Shown one piece after another: positions 8,310 through 17,050 of a stretch of 64,000 bases of DNA. Location of the stretch: assembly GCA_964515195.1 (NCBI GenBank), contig CAZETK010000005.1, positions 21,692 to 85,691 on the forward strand, read 5' to 3'. The translations under genes and the position numbers were made by a program. Under the pieces are notes generated by a model. It was given only the letters and a program-made list of their open reading frames with translations, was not told the DNA's origin and did not search any database. Position 1 is the stretch's first letter. Every line of letters starts with the position of its first letter. This DNA is from Ga0074139 sp964515195. Its GTDB lineage: Bacteria; Bdellovibrionota; Bdellovibrionia; Bdellovibrionales; Bdellovibrionaceae.

Positions 8310-9569
8310 TTAAATTTCCAACAATAATCTTTCAGGATCTTCGATGCCCTCTTTGATCTTGACCAGGAAGCTCACAGCTTCTTTGCCATCCAGCATACGG
8401 TGATCATAGCTTAGGGCTACATACATCATAGGGCGTATTGTGACTTCTTTTCCCTTAGCGGTAGTCACTACCACAGGGCGGTCTTCCACCTTGTGCATTC
8501 CCAAAATCGCGCTTTGGGGCGCATTCAAAATCGGAGTCGACATCAAAGAACCGAAAACTCCGCCGTTTGTGATGGTGAAGGTCCCGTTTTGCATATCATC
8601 CACAGCGATTTTTCCGTCGCGGGCTTTTAGGGCGTAGTCGCGAATGGACATTTCAATTTGAGCAACGGACATTTGATCCACATCTTTAACGACAGGAACC
8701 ATCAGGCCTCGCTCGGTGCTGACGGCAATTCCGATATTGTAGTAGTTATGGTATTCAATATTATCCCCTTGAATGTACGCATTGGCGGTGGGGAAGGCCT
8801 TCAAAGCCTCAATCGCGGCTTTAGTGAAAATTCCCATAAAGCCAAGACTGACACCATATTTCTCTTTGAACATTTCCTTGTACTTTGCACGCAATTCAAA
8901 AATTTTAGTCATATCGACTTCATTAAATGTGGTGAGCATGGCGGCGTTGTGTTGGGCCTCTACCAATCTTTCCGCAATGCGTTTGCGGATCGTAGTCATC
9001 GGCACCAACTTTTTATCCCCCTGCTTAGAAAATTGAGGCGGAACGTAAGCCGGTGTTGGCGCGGGGGCTGGCGCTTGTCTGTTGACAGGGGCGCCTCCGG
9101 TGGGAGCCGCTAGCGCATCACCCTTGGTCAGGCGACCATCCTTACCTGTGCCTTGGATGGATGAAGGATCAAGCCCCCTTTCAGTCACAATTCTTTGAAC
9201 CGCCGGTGAGAGAGGTTGGGCGGAATGGGCGCTCATGGTGGAAGGGGTGGGTTGATCGGCAGTAGTCGTTTTGGCAGGAGTTGCTTGAGGGGGGGCCGCA
9301 GCCTTAGGAGCTTCTGAAGCCACTGTGGGTTTTGCGTCGGAATCAAGGATGGCAACGGTAGCTCCAATTTTTACTACAGAGCCAGCTTCTTCTTTAATTT
9401 CAAGAACGCCATCGTTTTCAGCCACCACTTCGACGCTCGCTTTGTCGGTTTCTAACAACAAAAGGACATCGTTTCTCTTGACGGCTTCGCCGGATTTTTT
9501 CATCCACGAGCCGATTGTGGCCTCTGTGATGCTTTCTCCCACGGCCGGGACTTTGACTTCAGTTTTCAT
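8310..9569 (-). CDS. sucB: 2-oxoglutarate dehydrogenase E2 (dihydrolipoyl succinyltransferase)
   Basis: Core subunit of the 2-oxoglutarate dehydrogenase complex; transfers succinyl from lipoyl-Lys to CoA. 419 residues in the normal order. A single lipoyl domain at residues 1-77 has the lipoylated Lys43 in ETDKAS. It is followed by an Ala/Pro/Thr-rich linker, then a peripheral-subunit-binding domain (SPAVQRIVTERGLDPSSIQG, about 120-140), a second Pro/Ala linker, and the catalytic domain from about 185. The active site SYDHRMLDGKEA carries His390 and Asp394. It lies 16 nt downstream of sucA and upstream of lpdA. Confidence 0.96.
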   Translation of the reverse strand: MKTEVKVPAVGESITEATIGSWMKKSGEAVKRNDVLLLLETDKASVEVVAENDGVLEIKEEAGSVVKIGATVAILDSDAKPTVASEAPKAAAPPQATPAKTTTADQPTPSTMSAHSAQPLSPAVQRIVTERGLDPSSIQGTGKDGRLTKGDALAAPTGGAPVNRQAPAPAPTPAYVPPQFSKQGDKKLVPMTTIRKRIAERLVEAQHNAAMLTTFNEVDMTKIFELRAKYKEMFKEKYGVSLGFMGIFTKAAIEALKAFPTANAYIQGDNIEYHNYYNIGIAVSTERGLMVPVVKDVDQMSVAQIEMSIRDYALKARDGKIAVDDMQNGTFTITNGGVFGSLMSTPILNAPQSAILGMHKVEDRPVVVTTAKGKEVTIRPMMYVALSYDHRMLDGKEAVSFLVKIKEGIEDPERLLLEI

Positions 9570-9585
9570 GGTGATCCCCTCTCAA

Positions 9586-12300
9586 TTAAAAATTTTCAAA
9601 TACACTGCGAATGATTTCGGCCTGGCCTGCCTTGTGGCGGTAAATACTGCCTGTCGCAGGTGAAGAACGTTCCGGACGTCCTACGTACTCTAGGTCGAAC
9701 TTAAGCTTCTCTTTTTTGAAAAGCTTTTTGAACTTGAAATAGACATGCTGGTAGGCCCCCATGTTCTGAGGTTCTTCTTGGGCCCAGATGAGGTTCTTCA
9801 ATTTTGGATAGGATTTAATTACATCCAGAATCTGATGGTGGGGGAAGGGGTAGATCTGTTCGAGGCGGACCAGGGCGGTGCGCTCATCTTTTCGCTTTTC
9901 TCTTTCCTCCAGCAATTCGTAATACAGTTTGCCACTGACAAAGGCGACACTTTCGACTTTTTTAGCGTCCTTTAAGACCGTATCGGGAATGACTTCCATA
10001 AATTGTCCCTTGGACAATTCATCAAGAGTCGAAACTGCTCGTGGATGTCGTAGTAAAGATTTAGGGGACATCACAATAAGGGGCTTGCGGAACTCCCGCT
10101 TCATCTGACGGCGAAGAGCATGAAAAATTTGAGCAGGAGTCGTCAGATTCACAACTTGGATATTGTTTTGAGCCGCCATCTGCAGGAAACGTTCAAGGCG
10201 GGCGCTAGAGTGCTCAGGCCCTTGACCTTCGTAACCGTGAGGTAAGAGTAGCACAAGGCCCGACATCTGCATCCATTTGGCTTCTCCGGCCGTAAGAAAT
10301 TGATCGACTATAATTTGGGCGCCGTTAACGAAGTCACCGAATTGGGCTTCCCAGATTGTTAAGAAAGTGGGATCACAAGTGGCATTACCATATTCAAATC
10401 CCATAACCGCGTATTCAGAAAGGATCGAGTCATACACGCAAAATTCAACCGCGTCGCCATTGATCTGATCCAAAGCGAAATAAGCCTCGCCGGTTTTGAA
10501 ATCATAGAGGCCGGCATGGCGGTGAGTAAAAGTTCCCCGGACGCAATCTTGTCCTGTTATGCGGACGGACGTTCCTTCGTGAAGGAGGCTTCCGTAAGCC
10601 ATTAATTCTGCAGTACCCCAATCTAAAAGTTCCCGGCCTTCAGCCATGGAACGTCGAGTGTCCAAAAGCTTTTTCAGTTTTGGATGCGGAGTAAAGTTAG
10701 AGGGGACTTCGCTGATAAGAGTTCCCACATCTTTAAGAATTTTTTTATCAACAGTTGTATCAGTGGTCTTTTCAAAATCTTCAGGTTGGGCTTTTCGCAG
10801 GCCTTTCCAAAAGCCTTCAAACTTGAAAGTCTTGATCTTTGGAGGGTTCTTTTTAGTTTCTTCGTAAACGCCCTGTAAGTTGTCTAATTTTTCTTGAAAG
10901 TACTGATCGAAGTAAGCCTGATCGATCACATTTTCACGAATCAACTGTTTTCCATAGATGTCACGAAGCGTGGGATGATTTTTGATCGTTTCGTACATTT
11001 GCGGCTGAGTGTAAGCGGGCTCATCTCCTTCGTTATGTCCAAAACGTCGATAACAAACCATATTGATCACGACATCCTGGCCCCATTCCTGACGGTAGCG
11101 GATGGCGATATCCATAGCACGAATGCAGGCTTCAGCATCATCACCATTCACATGAAGGACCGGTGTTTGAAGTACTTTGGAAACATCGGAAGCATAGTAC
11201 GATGAACGTCCATTTTCAGGTGACGTCGTAAATCCCACTTGATTGTCGATGACGACGTGGATGGTTCCCCCGACGGTGTAACCCTTGACGTAGGCCATTT
11301 GAAAGGTCTCAAGTACGACACCCTGAGCCGCGAAAGCCGCATCCCCATGAATCAAAAGAGGAACAACCTTTTTACGGGATTTTGTATCTTTACGACGGCG
11401 CTGAGCGGCTCGGACCATTCCCAAGACGACGGGATTAACGGCCTCAAGGTGAGAAGGGTTGTAAGCCAAGCTCACCTGAACATTTCCGTGGGAAGTTTCT
11501 TTTTGGGCGGTATATCCTAAGTGGTATTTGACATCTCCGCCGTAATCTTCCAGCGGTTCTACTAGCTCAGTGGGGCCATTGAAGTCAGCGAAGATGTACT
11601 CGAGAGCCTTCCCCATAAAATTTGCCAGAACGTTAACGCGACCCCGGTGGGCCATTCCCAACATGAATTCTTCCGCTTTGAGCTCGGCCCCTTTTTTAAC
11701 CATGTATTCCAGCATAGGAAGAAGAGCGTCGGCGCCTTCAACAGAGAATCGTTTAGTCCCGACATAGCGTGTGTGGATGAATTTTTCTAAAGATTCGGCA
11801 CGGGCAATGGACTGAAAAGCTTCCTTCTTTTGTTCGGAAGTGAGCTTGAACTTGGAATTTTCCTTTTCAAATTCGCGGATAAACCAGTTTCGAACTTCGG
11901 GGAAGGCATCAGCGCATTGAACCGTTAATTTTCCACAGTAGCAATTGCGCAGGTGCTGAATGATCTCTCTTAAGGGGGCATTGGGCTTACCAATAATGGA
12001 GCCGATCTGAAACCTTTGATCCAGATCCGAATCCTTCAAATTAAAACGGGACAGACTTAGTTGGTCGTGAGGAGCGGCGGTATTGCTCAAGGGGTCAATT
12101 TGGGCCTCAAAATGACCATAATTACGATAGGCGGAAATCAGATGATAAACATCTAATTCCTTTTCGCTTAACCCCATTGAGCCTTGAGTGGCAAAATCAA
12201 AACCTTCAAAGAATTTCTTCCAGTCGGTGCTGACACTATCAGGATTGGATTTGTACTGTTGGTAAAGATTCTCAATATAATCAAGATTGGCGCGGTTCAT
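9586..12300 (-). CDS. sucA: 2-oxoglutarate dehydrogenase E1
   Basis: Thiamine-diphosphate enzyme that decarboxylates 2-oxoglutarate and passes the succinyl group to SucB in the TCA cycle. 904 residues, close to the usual 930. The N-terminal helix typical of the family (YIENLYQQYKSNPDSVSTDWKKFF) supports the start. The segment HGDAAFAAQGVVLETFQM through VIDNQVGFTT carries the ThDP/Mg site. AHRGRVNVLANFMGK and QDCVRGTFTHRHAGL are further family marks. First gene of sucA-sucB-lpdA. Glutamate from the neighbouring hut pathway would feed in here after deamination; this link is inference. Confidence 0.97.
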   Translation of the reverse strand: MNRANLDYIENLYQQYKSNPDSVSTDWKKFFEGFDFATQGSMGLSEKELDVYHLISAYRNYGHFEAQIDPLSNTAAPHDQLSLSRFNLKDSDLDQRFQIGSIIGKPNAPLREIIQHLRNCYCGKLTVQCADAFPEVRNWFIREFEKENSKFKLTSEQKKEAFQSIARAESLEKFIHTRYVGTKRFSVEGADALLPMLEYMVKKGAELKAEEFMLGMAHRGRVNVLANFMGKALEYIFADFNGPTELVEPLEDYGGDVKYHLGYTAQKETSHGNVQVSLAYNPSHLEAVNPVVLGMVRAAQRRRKDTKSRKKVVPLLIHGDAAFAAQGVVLETFQMAYVKGYTVGGTIHVVIDNQVGFTTSPENGRSSYYASDVSKVLQTPVLHVNGDDAEACIRAMDIAIRYRQEWGQDVVINMVCYRRFGHNEGDEPAYTQPQMYETIKNHPTLRDIYGKQLIRENVIDQAYFDQYFQEKLDNLQGVYEETKKNPPKIKTFKFEGFWKGLRKAQPEDFEKTTDTTVDKKILKDVGTLISEVPSNFTPHPKLKKLLDTRRSMAEGRELLDWGTAELMAYGSLLHEGTSVRITGQDCVRGTFTHRHAGLYDFKTGEAYFALDQINGDAVEFCVYDSILSEYAVMGFEYGNATCDPTFLTIWEAQFGDFVNGAQIIVDQFLTAGEAKWMQMSGLVLLLPHGYEGQGPEHSSARLERFLQMAAQNNIQVVNLTTPAQIFHALRRQMKREFRKPLIVMSPKSLLRHPRAVSTLDELSKGQFMEVIPDTVLKDAKKVESVAFVSGKLYYELLEEREKRKDERTALVRLEQIYPFPHHQILDVIKSYPKLKNLIWAQEEPQNMGAYQHVYFKFKKLFKKEKLKFDLEYVGRPERSSPATGSIYRHKAGQAEIIRSVFENF

Positions 12301-12636
12301 ACCCCATCCTTTTCAAATGAGCTGAGTGTCTGCAATCTTCCAAAAGCATTAGGAATCGTCACGGCTTAATGCGGACCACCATAAATCCCTTCACGCGGGC
12401 AGACTCTTTCTCACATTCATGGTAGTTCTCTTTCGAAAAAGAGGACACCTGTAAGTCGACACTGAATAAAAACTCAAGCCTTCGGTCTTTCATACTGAAG
12501 TCTTGCAGCTAAGAAGTATTCGGTGTCTAGTTGGAACCACTTGCTGGATCAGGATTTAGATCCTAGGCAGATTTTTCCCAGACCGGAAAATACAGTGAGT
12601 GAAAACCACAGAAAAAAGTTATGAGGGGGCTACATT
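12301..12636. other. Divergent promoter region between sucA and gpmA
   Basis: No gene seen. It should contain the promoters of the suc operon (minus) and of gpmA-hutI (plus). A small hairpin CTCTTT-CGAA-AAAGAG lies at 12428-12443. No confident -35/-10 pair could be assigned on either strand. Confidence 0.4.
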
Positions 12637-13386
12637 ATGTCGACACTTGTTATCCTTCGCCATGGAGAAAGCCTTTGGAATCAGGAAAATCGCTTCACCG
12701 GCTGGGTGGATGTGGATTTATCGGAAAAAGGCATTCATGAGGCCCAACGGGCGGGACGGGCCCTGCGAGAGCAAAAGCTCGAATTTGATGTGATCTACAC
12801 CAGTGTTTTGAAGCGCGCGATTAAGACTCTGCATCTGGCTCTTGAGGAAATGGACCGGCTTTGGTGGCCCGTTCAAAAAACATGGCGCTTGAACGAACGT
12901 CATTATGGTGAACTGCAAGGCTTGAACAAGACTGAAATGGCTGAAAAACATGGAGAAGAGCAAGTTAAAATTTGGAGGCGCAGCTTTGATGTTCCGCCTC
13001 CGATGCTTAAAAAAGAGGATCCCCGTCATCCGATTCATGACATTCGTTATCGTGATATTCCTTTAGAAGAGCTACCGGCTGGAGAATCTTTACAGTTAAC
13101 GGCCAAGCGTTTTCGCCCGTTTTGGGAGAAAGAGGTTGTAGCGCACCTTCGGGAAGGTCGAAACGTGTTAATTGTAGCCCATGGCAACAGTCTTCGCGCT
13201 TTGATTCAAATACTGGAGAACCTTTCTCCCGAACAAATCATGGAAGTGAATATGCCTACGGGCATTCCTTTAATGTACCAATTGGACTCTGATTTGAAGA
13301 TTTTGGACAAAAACTTCATTGGAGATGAAGAAGCCGTGAAAAAGGCCATTGCGACAGTGGCCGCCCAGGGAAAGAAAAAAGCCTAA
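12637..13386 (+). CDS. gpmA: 2,3-bisphosphoglycerate-dependent phosphoglycerate mutase
   Basis: Interconverts 3- and 2-phosphoglycerate in glycolysis and gluconeogenesis through a phosphohistidine. 249 residues, the normal GpmA length. LRHGESLWNQENRFTGW at residues 7-23 contains the phosphorylated His9. LNERHYGELQGLNKTE carries the catalytic Glu and substrate-binding residues. VAHGNSLRALI supplies the second His. The start follows TATGAGGGGG. It is followed after 16 nt by hutI in the same direction, an odd pairing of glycolysis and histidine breakdown that may simply reflect a shared promoter. Confidence 0.97.
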   Translation: MSTLVILRHGESLWNQENRFTGWVDVDLSEKGIHEAQRAGRALREQKLEFDVIYTSVLKRAIKTLHLALEEMDRLWWPVQKTWRLNERHYGELQGLNKTEMAEKHGEEQVKIWRRSFDVPPPMLKKEDPRHPIHDIRYRDIPLEELPAGESLQLTAKRFRPFWEKEVVAHLREGRNVLIVAHGNSLRALIQILENLSPEQIMEVNMPTGIPLMYQLDSDLKILDKNFIGDEEAVKKAIATVAAQGKKKA

Positions 13387-13402
13387 ACGAAAGGTAAGAT
13401 GG

Positions 13403-14572
13403 ATGAAGACCCTTTTTCGAAATGCGCGTCTGTTTCGGGGTAAAAACACAACAGACTTTTTAGTCATCAATGGTCGCATTGAAAAACTGGGAGCCTCTCC
13501 AACGGATTTTTACGCGGATAAAGAAATCAATCTTCAAGGGGCCCTGGTTCTGCCGGGATTCGTTGAGTGTCATACCCATCTGGTTTTTGCCGGTCAGCGC
13601 GGCTTTGAAATGGAAATGAAGTTTCAAGGGAAAAGTTATCAAGCCATTGCACAAGCAGGGGGGGGCATCCTTTCCACAGTTAAGGCCACCCGTGAGGCGA
13701 GTCTGGAAGAGCTGAAAAAAACAGCCCGTAAACGGATCCATCACTTTATCGCTCAAGGAGTCACCACTCTGGAAATTAAATCCGGCTATGGACTTGATCT
13801 TGATACCGAGATTAAAATGCTGGAGGCCATCCCGACAGATTGCAAAGTGGATATTGTCAGAACTTTTCTAGGGGCCCATGCGAAGCCACCGGAAGCCGAG
13901 AGTGCGGAAGAGTATCTTCAGGAGTTGGCGAACCGATATTTGCCTGAAATAAAAGCGCGGAAGCTAGCGAGCAGGGTGGATATTTTTGTTGAGAAAGGCT
14001 TTTTTGAGAAGGAAGCCTCTCGCCAATATTTAGAAACAGCCAAAATGCTGGGCTTTGACATCACCCTTCATGCGGATCAGTTAAGCTTATCAGGCGGATC
14101 CGAGCTAGCCGCTAAATTGGGGGCCCACTCGGCAGATCACTGCATCGCAATCGGAGATCGGGAGATCCAACAAATGGCCCGGTCCAATACTGTTGCGGTA
14201 CTTTTACCTGCAGCGGATTTGTATTTGAAATGTCCTTATCCCCCCGCGCGAAAAATGATGGATCAAGGTATTACGGTCGCCTTGGCCACCGACTTCAATC
14301 CAGGGACAAGTCCAACGCAAGATCTAGGTCTTGTCGGGGTTCTGGCTCGGCGAGAAATGGGAATGACACTTGATGAGGTGGTGGAAGCCTACACGAAGGG
14401 GGCCGCCCGGGCTTTGGGGCTTCAGGATCAGGTGGGGTCTTTGGAGCCAGGGAAAAAAGCGGATTTTACAGTTTGGGACTGCGGTGAAGATGAGCTCTTC
14501 TTAAACATTGGCGGGATGAGGCCCGCCATGGTTTACAAAGAAGGCAAAGCGCTGACTCCCGTCGGGGCTTGA
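13403..14572 (+). CDS. hutI: Imidazolonepropionase
   Basis: Hydrolyses 4-imidazolone-5-propionate to N-formimino-glutamate, the third step of histidine breakdown, in the cytoplasm. 389 residues from the ATG at 13403 (MKTLFRNARLF), which follows AAAGGTAAG; an in-frame upstream start would run back into gpmA and adds sequence unlike the family. Amidohydrolase marks: the metal-binding pair HTH (His57/His59) in ECHTHLVFAG, QAGGGILSTV, LHADQLS, HSADHC and the late TDFNPGTSPT. Its end overlaps the converging subtilase gene by 40 nt. It is separated from hutHU by 10 kb. Confidence 0.96.
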   Translation: MKTLFRNARLFRGKNTTDFLVINGRIEKLGASPTDFYADKEINLQGALVLPGFVECHTHLVFAGQRGFEMEMKFQGKSYQAIAQAGGGILSTVKATREASLEELKKTARKRIHHFIAQGVTTLEIKSGYGLDLDTEIKMLEAIPTDCKVDIVRTFLGAHAKPPEAESAEEYLQELANRYLPEIKARKLASRVDIFVEKGFFEKEASRQYLETAKMLGFDITLHADQLSLSGGSELAAKLGAHSADHCIAIGDREIQQMARSNTVAVLLPAADLYLKCPYPPARKMMDQGITVALATDFNPGTSPTQDLGLVGVLARREMGMTLDEVVEAYTKGAARALGLQDQVGSLEPGKKADFTVWDCGEDELFLNIGGMRPAMVYKEGKALTPVGA

Positions 14573-16359
14573 ATAAAAGATAAAGATCCAGGCCCATGAA
14601 TGGCTTTTCCGGTGGTGGTCTTTGTCGAGAGGGCGGCAACCGACTCGCCCCCGCCTTTAAGAGCCGCTATAACATCGGTAGCTGTGTAGTTGGGATTGTA
14701 GGCTCGAATCATCGCTGCCAGGCCGGCTGCATGGGGGGCGGCCATGGATGTTCCCTTTAAAACATTGTATCCATTATTAGCAGAAGAAAAACCTACCAGA
14801 CTGAAGTTGTACAAAATGCTGCCAGTCGAAGTTCCAGAGCCATCCGTTGCCAATTGAAAGCCAGTGGAGCAAGTTTTTCCTGCGCAGGTGGCCGCTATGT
14901 TATAAGTCAGAGCATAGCCGTCGGCGCCAGTGAAGGAATCCACTTGAGTTCCGGCATCAATTGGGTCCACAACACCCTCTTGAATAAAAACATTCACCTC
15001 ATCACCACTGCCGAGATCGTAGGTGAGGGAAAATCGCAGCCAGGCCTCGGGGTAGGAGGAAAGATCAAAATTCTTATGGGCGCGGCCATCAGAGTTGTTG
15101 GCATAGTTCACAGTGCCATTCCAGTTGGCTGGGGCGGTCAGAGTTTCAATGGGATTTGTACCGTCAGATAATGTCTGCTTCCCCCAACCCGAATTTGTTT
15201 GAGTGAATGTCCAACCGCTAGAAAAATCATCTAAAATGACAGTGCGGCCGTAAATCCACGGGCTTACGATATTAACACCGGGGGCCCCCATATCCACATA
15301 AGCTGTTGAAAAATTTGAAAAGCTGGCCAACCCGTATTGCTGATTAAGGGCCGTAATACAAAGGGTATTACTATAGCGATAATTGCAGGGATAAAAAGGA
15401 TCCGTAGAATTATCAGTGCCGTCATTGCCAGCGGCAGAGATCGCCACTACATCGTTGTCACGAGCGTGAACTATAGCTGCCTGCAGGGTGGGGTCGTTCC
15501 CGGTGGCGCCCAGGCTCATATTCAAAACATCGGCCCCCTTGTCCACGGCCCAATTGATAGCGCTGGCAATTTGAGCTGTGGTGCCCGTTCCATCTGCACC
15601 CAACGCTTTAAGTGCCATCAATTTAGCTTTCCAGCAAATTCCCGAAATGCCCTTACCGTTATTTCCGACAGCACCAATGGTTCCAGCGGCATGGGTTCCG
15701 TGGCCATTGTCGTCCATAGGATCGTTATCGGAATTTACGAAATCGTAACCATGCTTGGGGAATCCAGCTCCGCTTCCGTCCCACATATTGGTGCTGAGGT
15801 CTTCGTGATTGTATTGAATGCCTGTATCGATGACAGCCACAATGACAGAGCTGCAATCAGTTATACGATCCCAAGCTGTCTCCATCTCTAAATCCCGGCC
15901 TGAGGTGCCGGGATTGCCCTCACCCACCGCAAAGGAAGGGCCCGCCGTGCTAGTGGGGGCTAATATCTGACCCGTATTCTTTAATCCCCATAATTGGCCA
16001 TAATAAGTGTCGTTTGGTGAAGTGGCTGTAGTTCGGTAAATATAATTTGGTTGAACTAGTTCAATATCAGGGTTGTTTTGCAGACGCGAAATCACCTGAG
16101 GAACAGTTTCATGAAGTTGTATTTTGACTTGGTAGATGGGTTTGTGCGTTTGAGTTCGAGCTGTGTAAAGTGTAGCAACATACTGCAAATCATCCTGCCG
16201 CATGAAACTCTGCACGGACGCTGCTGAAACAGTATTTTTATACCGCACTAAGACTTCATCAGGAACATATTGATCTTGTATGACAGCCCGGGCCTGAGGG
16301 CTAAGGGAAAGTCCTGTCACGAGTAAACTCAAAATTCGCAGTGTGCTTGTTTTAGTCAT
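14533..16359 (-). CDS. Secreted subtilisin-family (S8) serine protease with inserted domain
   Basis: 608 residues. Signal peptide at 1-25 (cut after SPQARA), then an N-terminal propeptide-like region (about 30-110, VPDEVLVRYK... ELVQPNYIY) of the fervidolysin type. The catalytic Asp178 is in VAVIDTGIQYNHEDL, His220 in NGHGTHAAGT, the oxyanion Asn312 in SAAGNDG and Ser538 in GTSMAAPHAAG. An insertion of about 165 residues (about 365-530), beta-rich and resembling a carbohydrate- or protein-binding jelly-roll, separates the last core strand from the Ser motif. Exported proteases of this kind fit a predatory or scavenging lifestyle. The C-terminus overlaps convergent hutI by 40 nt. Confidence 0.93.
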   Translation of the reverse strand: MTKTSTLRILSLLVTGLSLSPQARAVIQDQYVPDEVLVRYKNTVSAASVQSFMRQDDLQYVATLYTARTQTHKPIYQVKIQLHETVPQVISRLQNNPDIELVQPNYIYRTTATSPNDTYYGQLWGLKNTGQILAPTSTAGPSFAVGEGNPGTSGRDLEMETAWDRITDCSSVIVAVIDTGIQYNHEDLSTNMWDGSGAGFPKHGYDFVNSDNDPMDDNGHGTHAAGTIGAVGNNGKGISGICWKAKLMALKALGADGTGTTAQIASAINWAVDKGADVLNMSLGATGNDPTLQAAIVHARDNDVVAISAAGNDGTDNSTDPFYPCNYRYSNTLCITALNQQYGLASFSNFSTAYVDMGAPGVNIVSPWIYGRTVILDDFSSGWTFTQTNSGWGKQTLSDGTNPIETLTAPANWNGTVNYANNSDGRAHKNFDLSSYPEAWLRFSLTYDLGSGDEVNVFIQEGVVDPIDAGTQVDSFTGADGYALTYNIAATCAGKTCSTGFQLATDGSGTSTGSILYNFSLVGFSSANNGYNVLKGTSMAAPHAAGLAAMIRAYNPNYTATDVIAALKGGGESVAALSTKTTTGKAIHGPGSLSFIQAPTGVSALPSL

Positions 16360-16400
16360 GCCTTATCCTTCAACAATTTTATTGAATAAATTTGATTTAA

Positions 16401-16808
16401 TTATGGGATGGTGATGCTCACTTCACTCGAAGCGGCGCTGCGGTTTCCACCTGATGTACCTAAGGGGTTGTAGCTTGAGTAGGCCACTACGCGAATGTAG
16501 TAAGTGCCCGCGCTTAAATTCGGGATGGTAGCCGTAACTGGGGCTGCGGCACCAGATACGTAGGGGACATCAATGTAGTAGGGATTTGTCGTGGTGTTAA
16601 CGCCTGCTGTAACAGAGTAGAACACTTTGTAACCGCCACCCGATGAGTTCACATCCTTTTCACGGTTAGCCGCCCACGAAACAGAAATCGACAGTTCCCC
16701 GGGAACTATCGGATCGACGTCGTCTCCATCGAACTTCTTATCTTGTGAGCAACCTGATTAAAATGCTAAAAAGATAATTACGAATTTCAACCATGAAATT
16801 GGGCCCAT
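16401..16808 (-). pseudogene. Fibronectin type III lipoprotein interrupted by an in-frame stop
   Basis: Reading from ATG at 16808 gives MGPISWLKFVIIFLAF, then TAA at 16758-16760, then SGCSQDKK and, in the same frame with no further stop, a fibronectin type III domain (ISVSWAANREKD... TATIPNLSAGTYYIRVVAYSSY) ending at 16401. Without the TAA the protein would be a lipoprotein of about 135 residues whose lipobox would end x-S-G-C. The stop is therefore either a real nonsense mutation or a base error. A GTG at 16652 could start a truncated 83-residue form without a signal. The next gene downstream, 41 nt away, is the secreted subtilase, so the two may have formed an operon. Confidence 0.7.
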
Positions 16809-17050
16809 CAATACCTCGATAAAGTAGATAGCCTCATAATATCTTTCGTTGAAAGACGGGAGCAATTAATGGATTGCCAATGGATTTATCTCAGACCTTT
16901 ATCGAGCGCCAATAGTCCAGTCGTGTCGGTATTTTCGATCTTCATTGTGGCTTGTTCAATCAAATCCAGAGTGAAAAACAAAATTTAAACGGCAGGTCTG
17001 AGCGCCTGAAAGTATTAAATATTTTTGTATTTTTATCCGATAAAAAGGGG

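Noticed and set aside
15337..15891. Plus-strand open frame of 184 codons inside the subtilase
   Set aside because: Shadow of a gene whose catalytic motifs are all intact on the minus strand.
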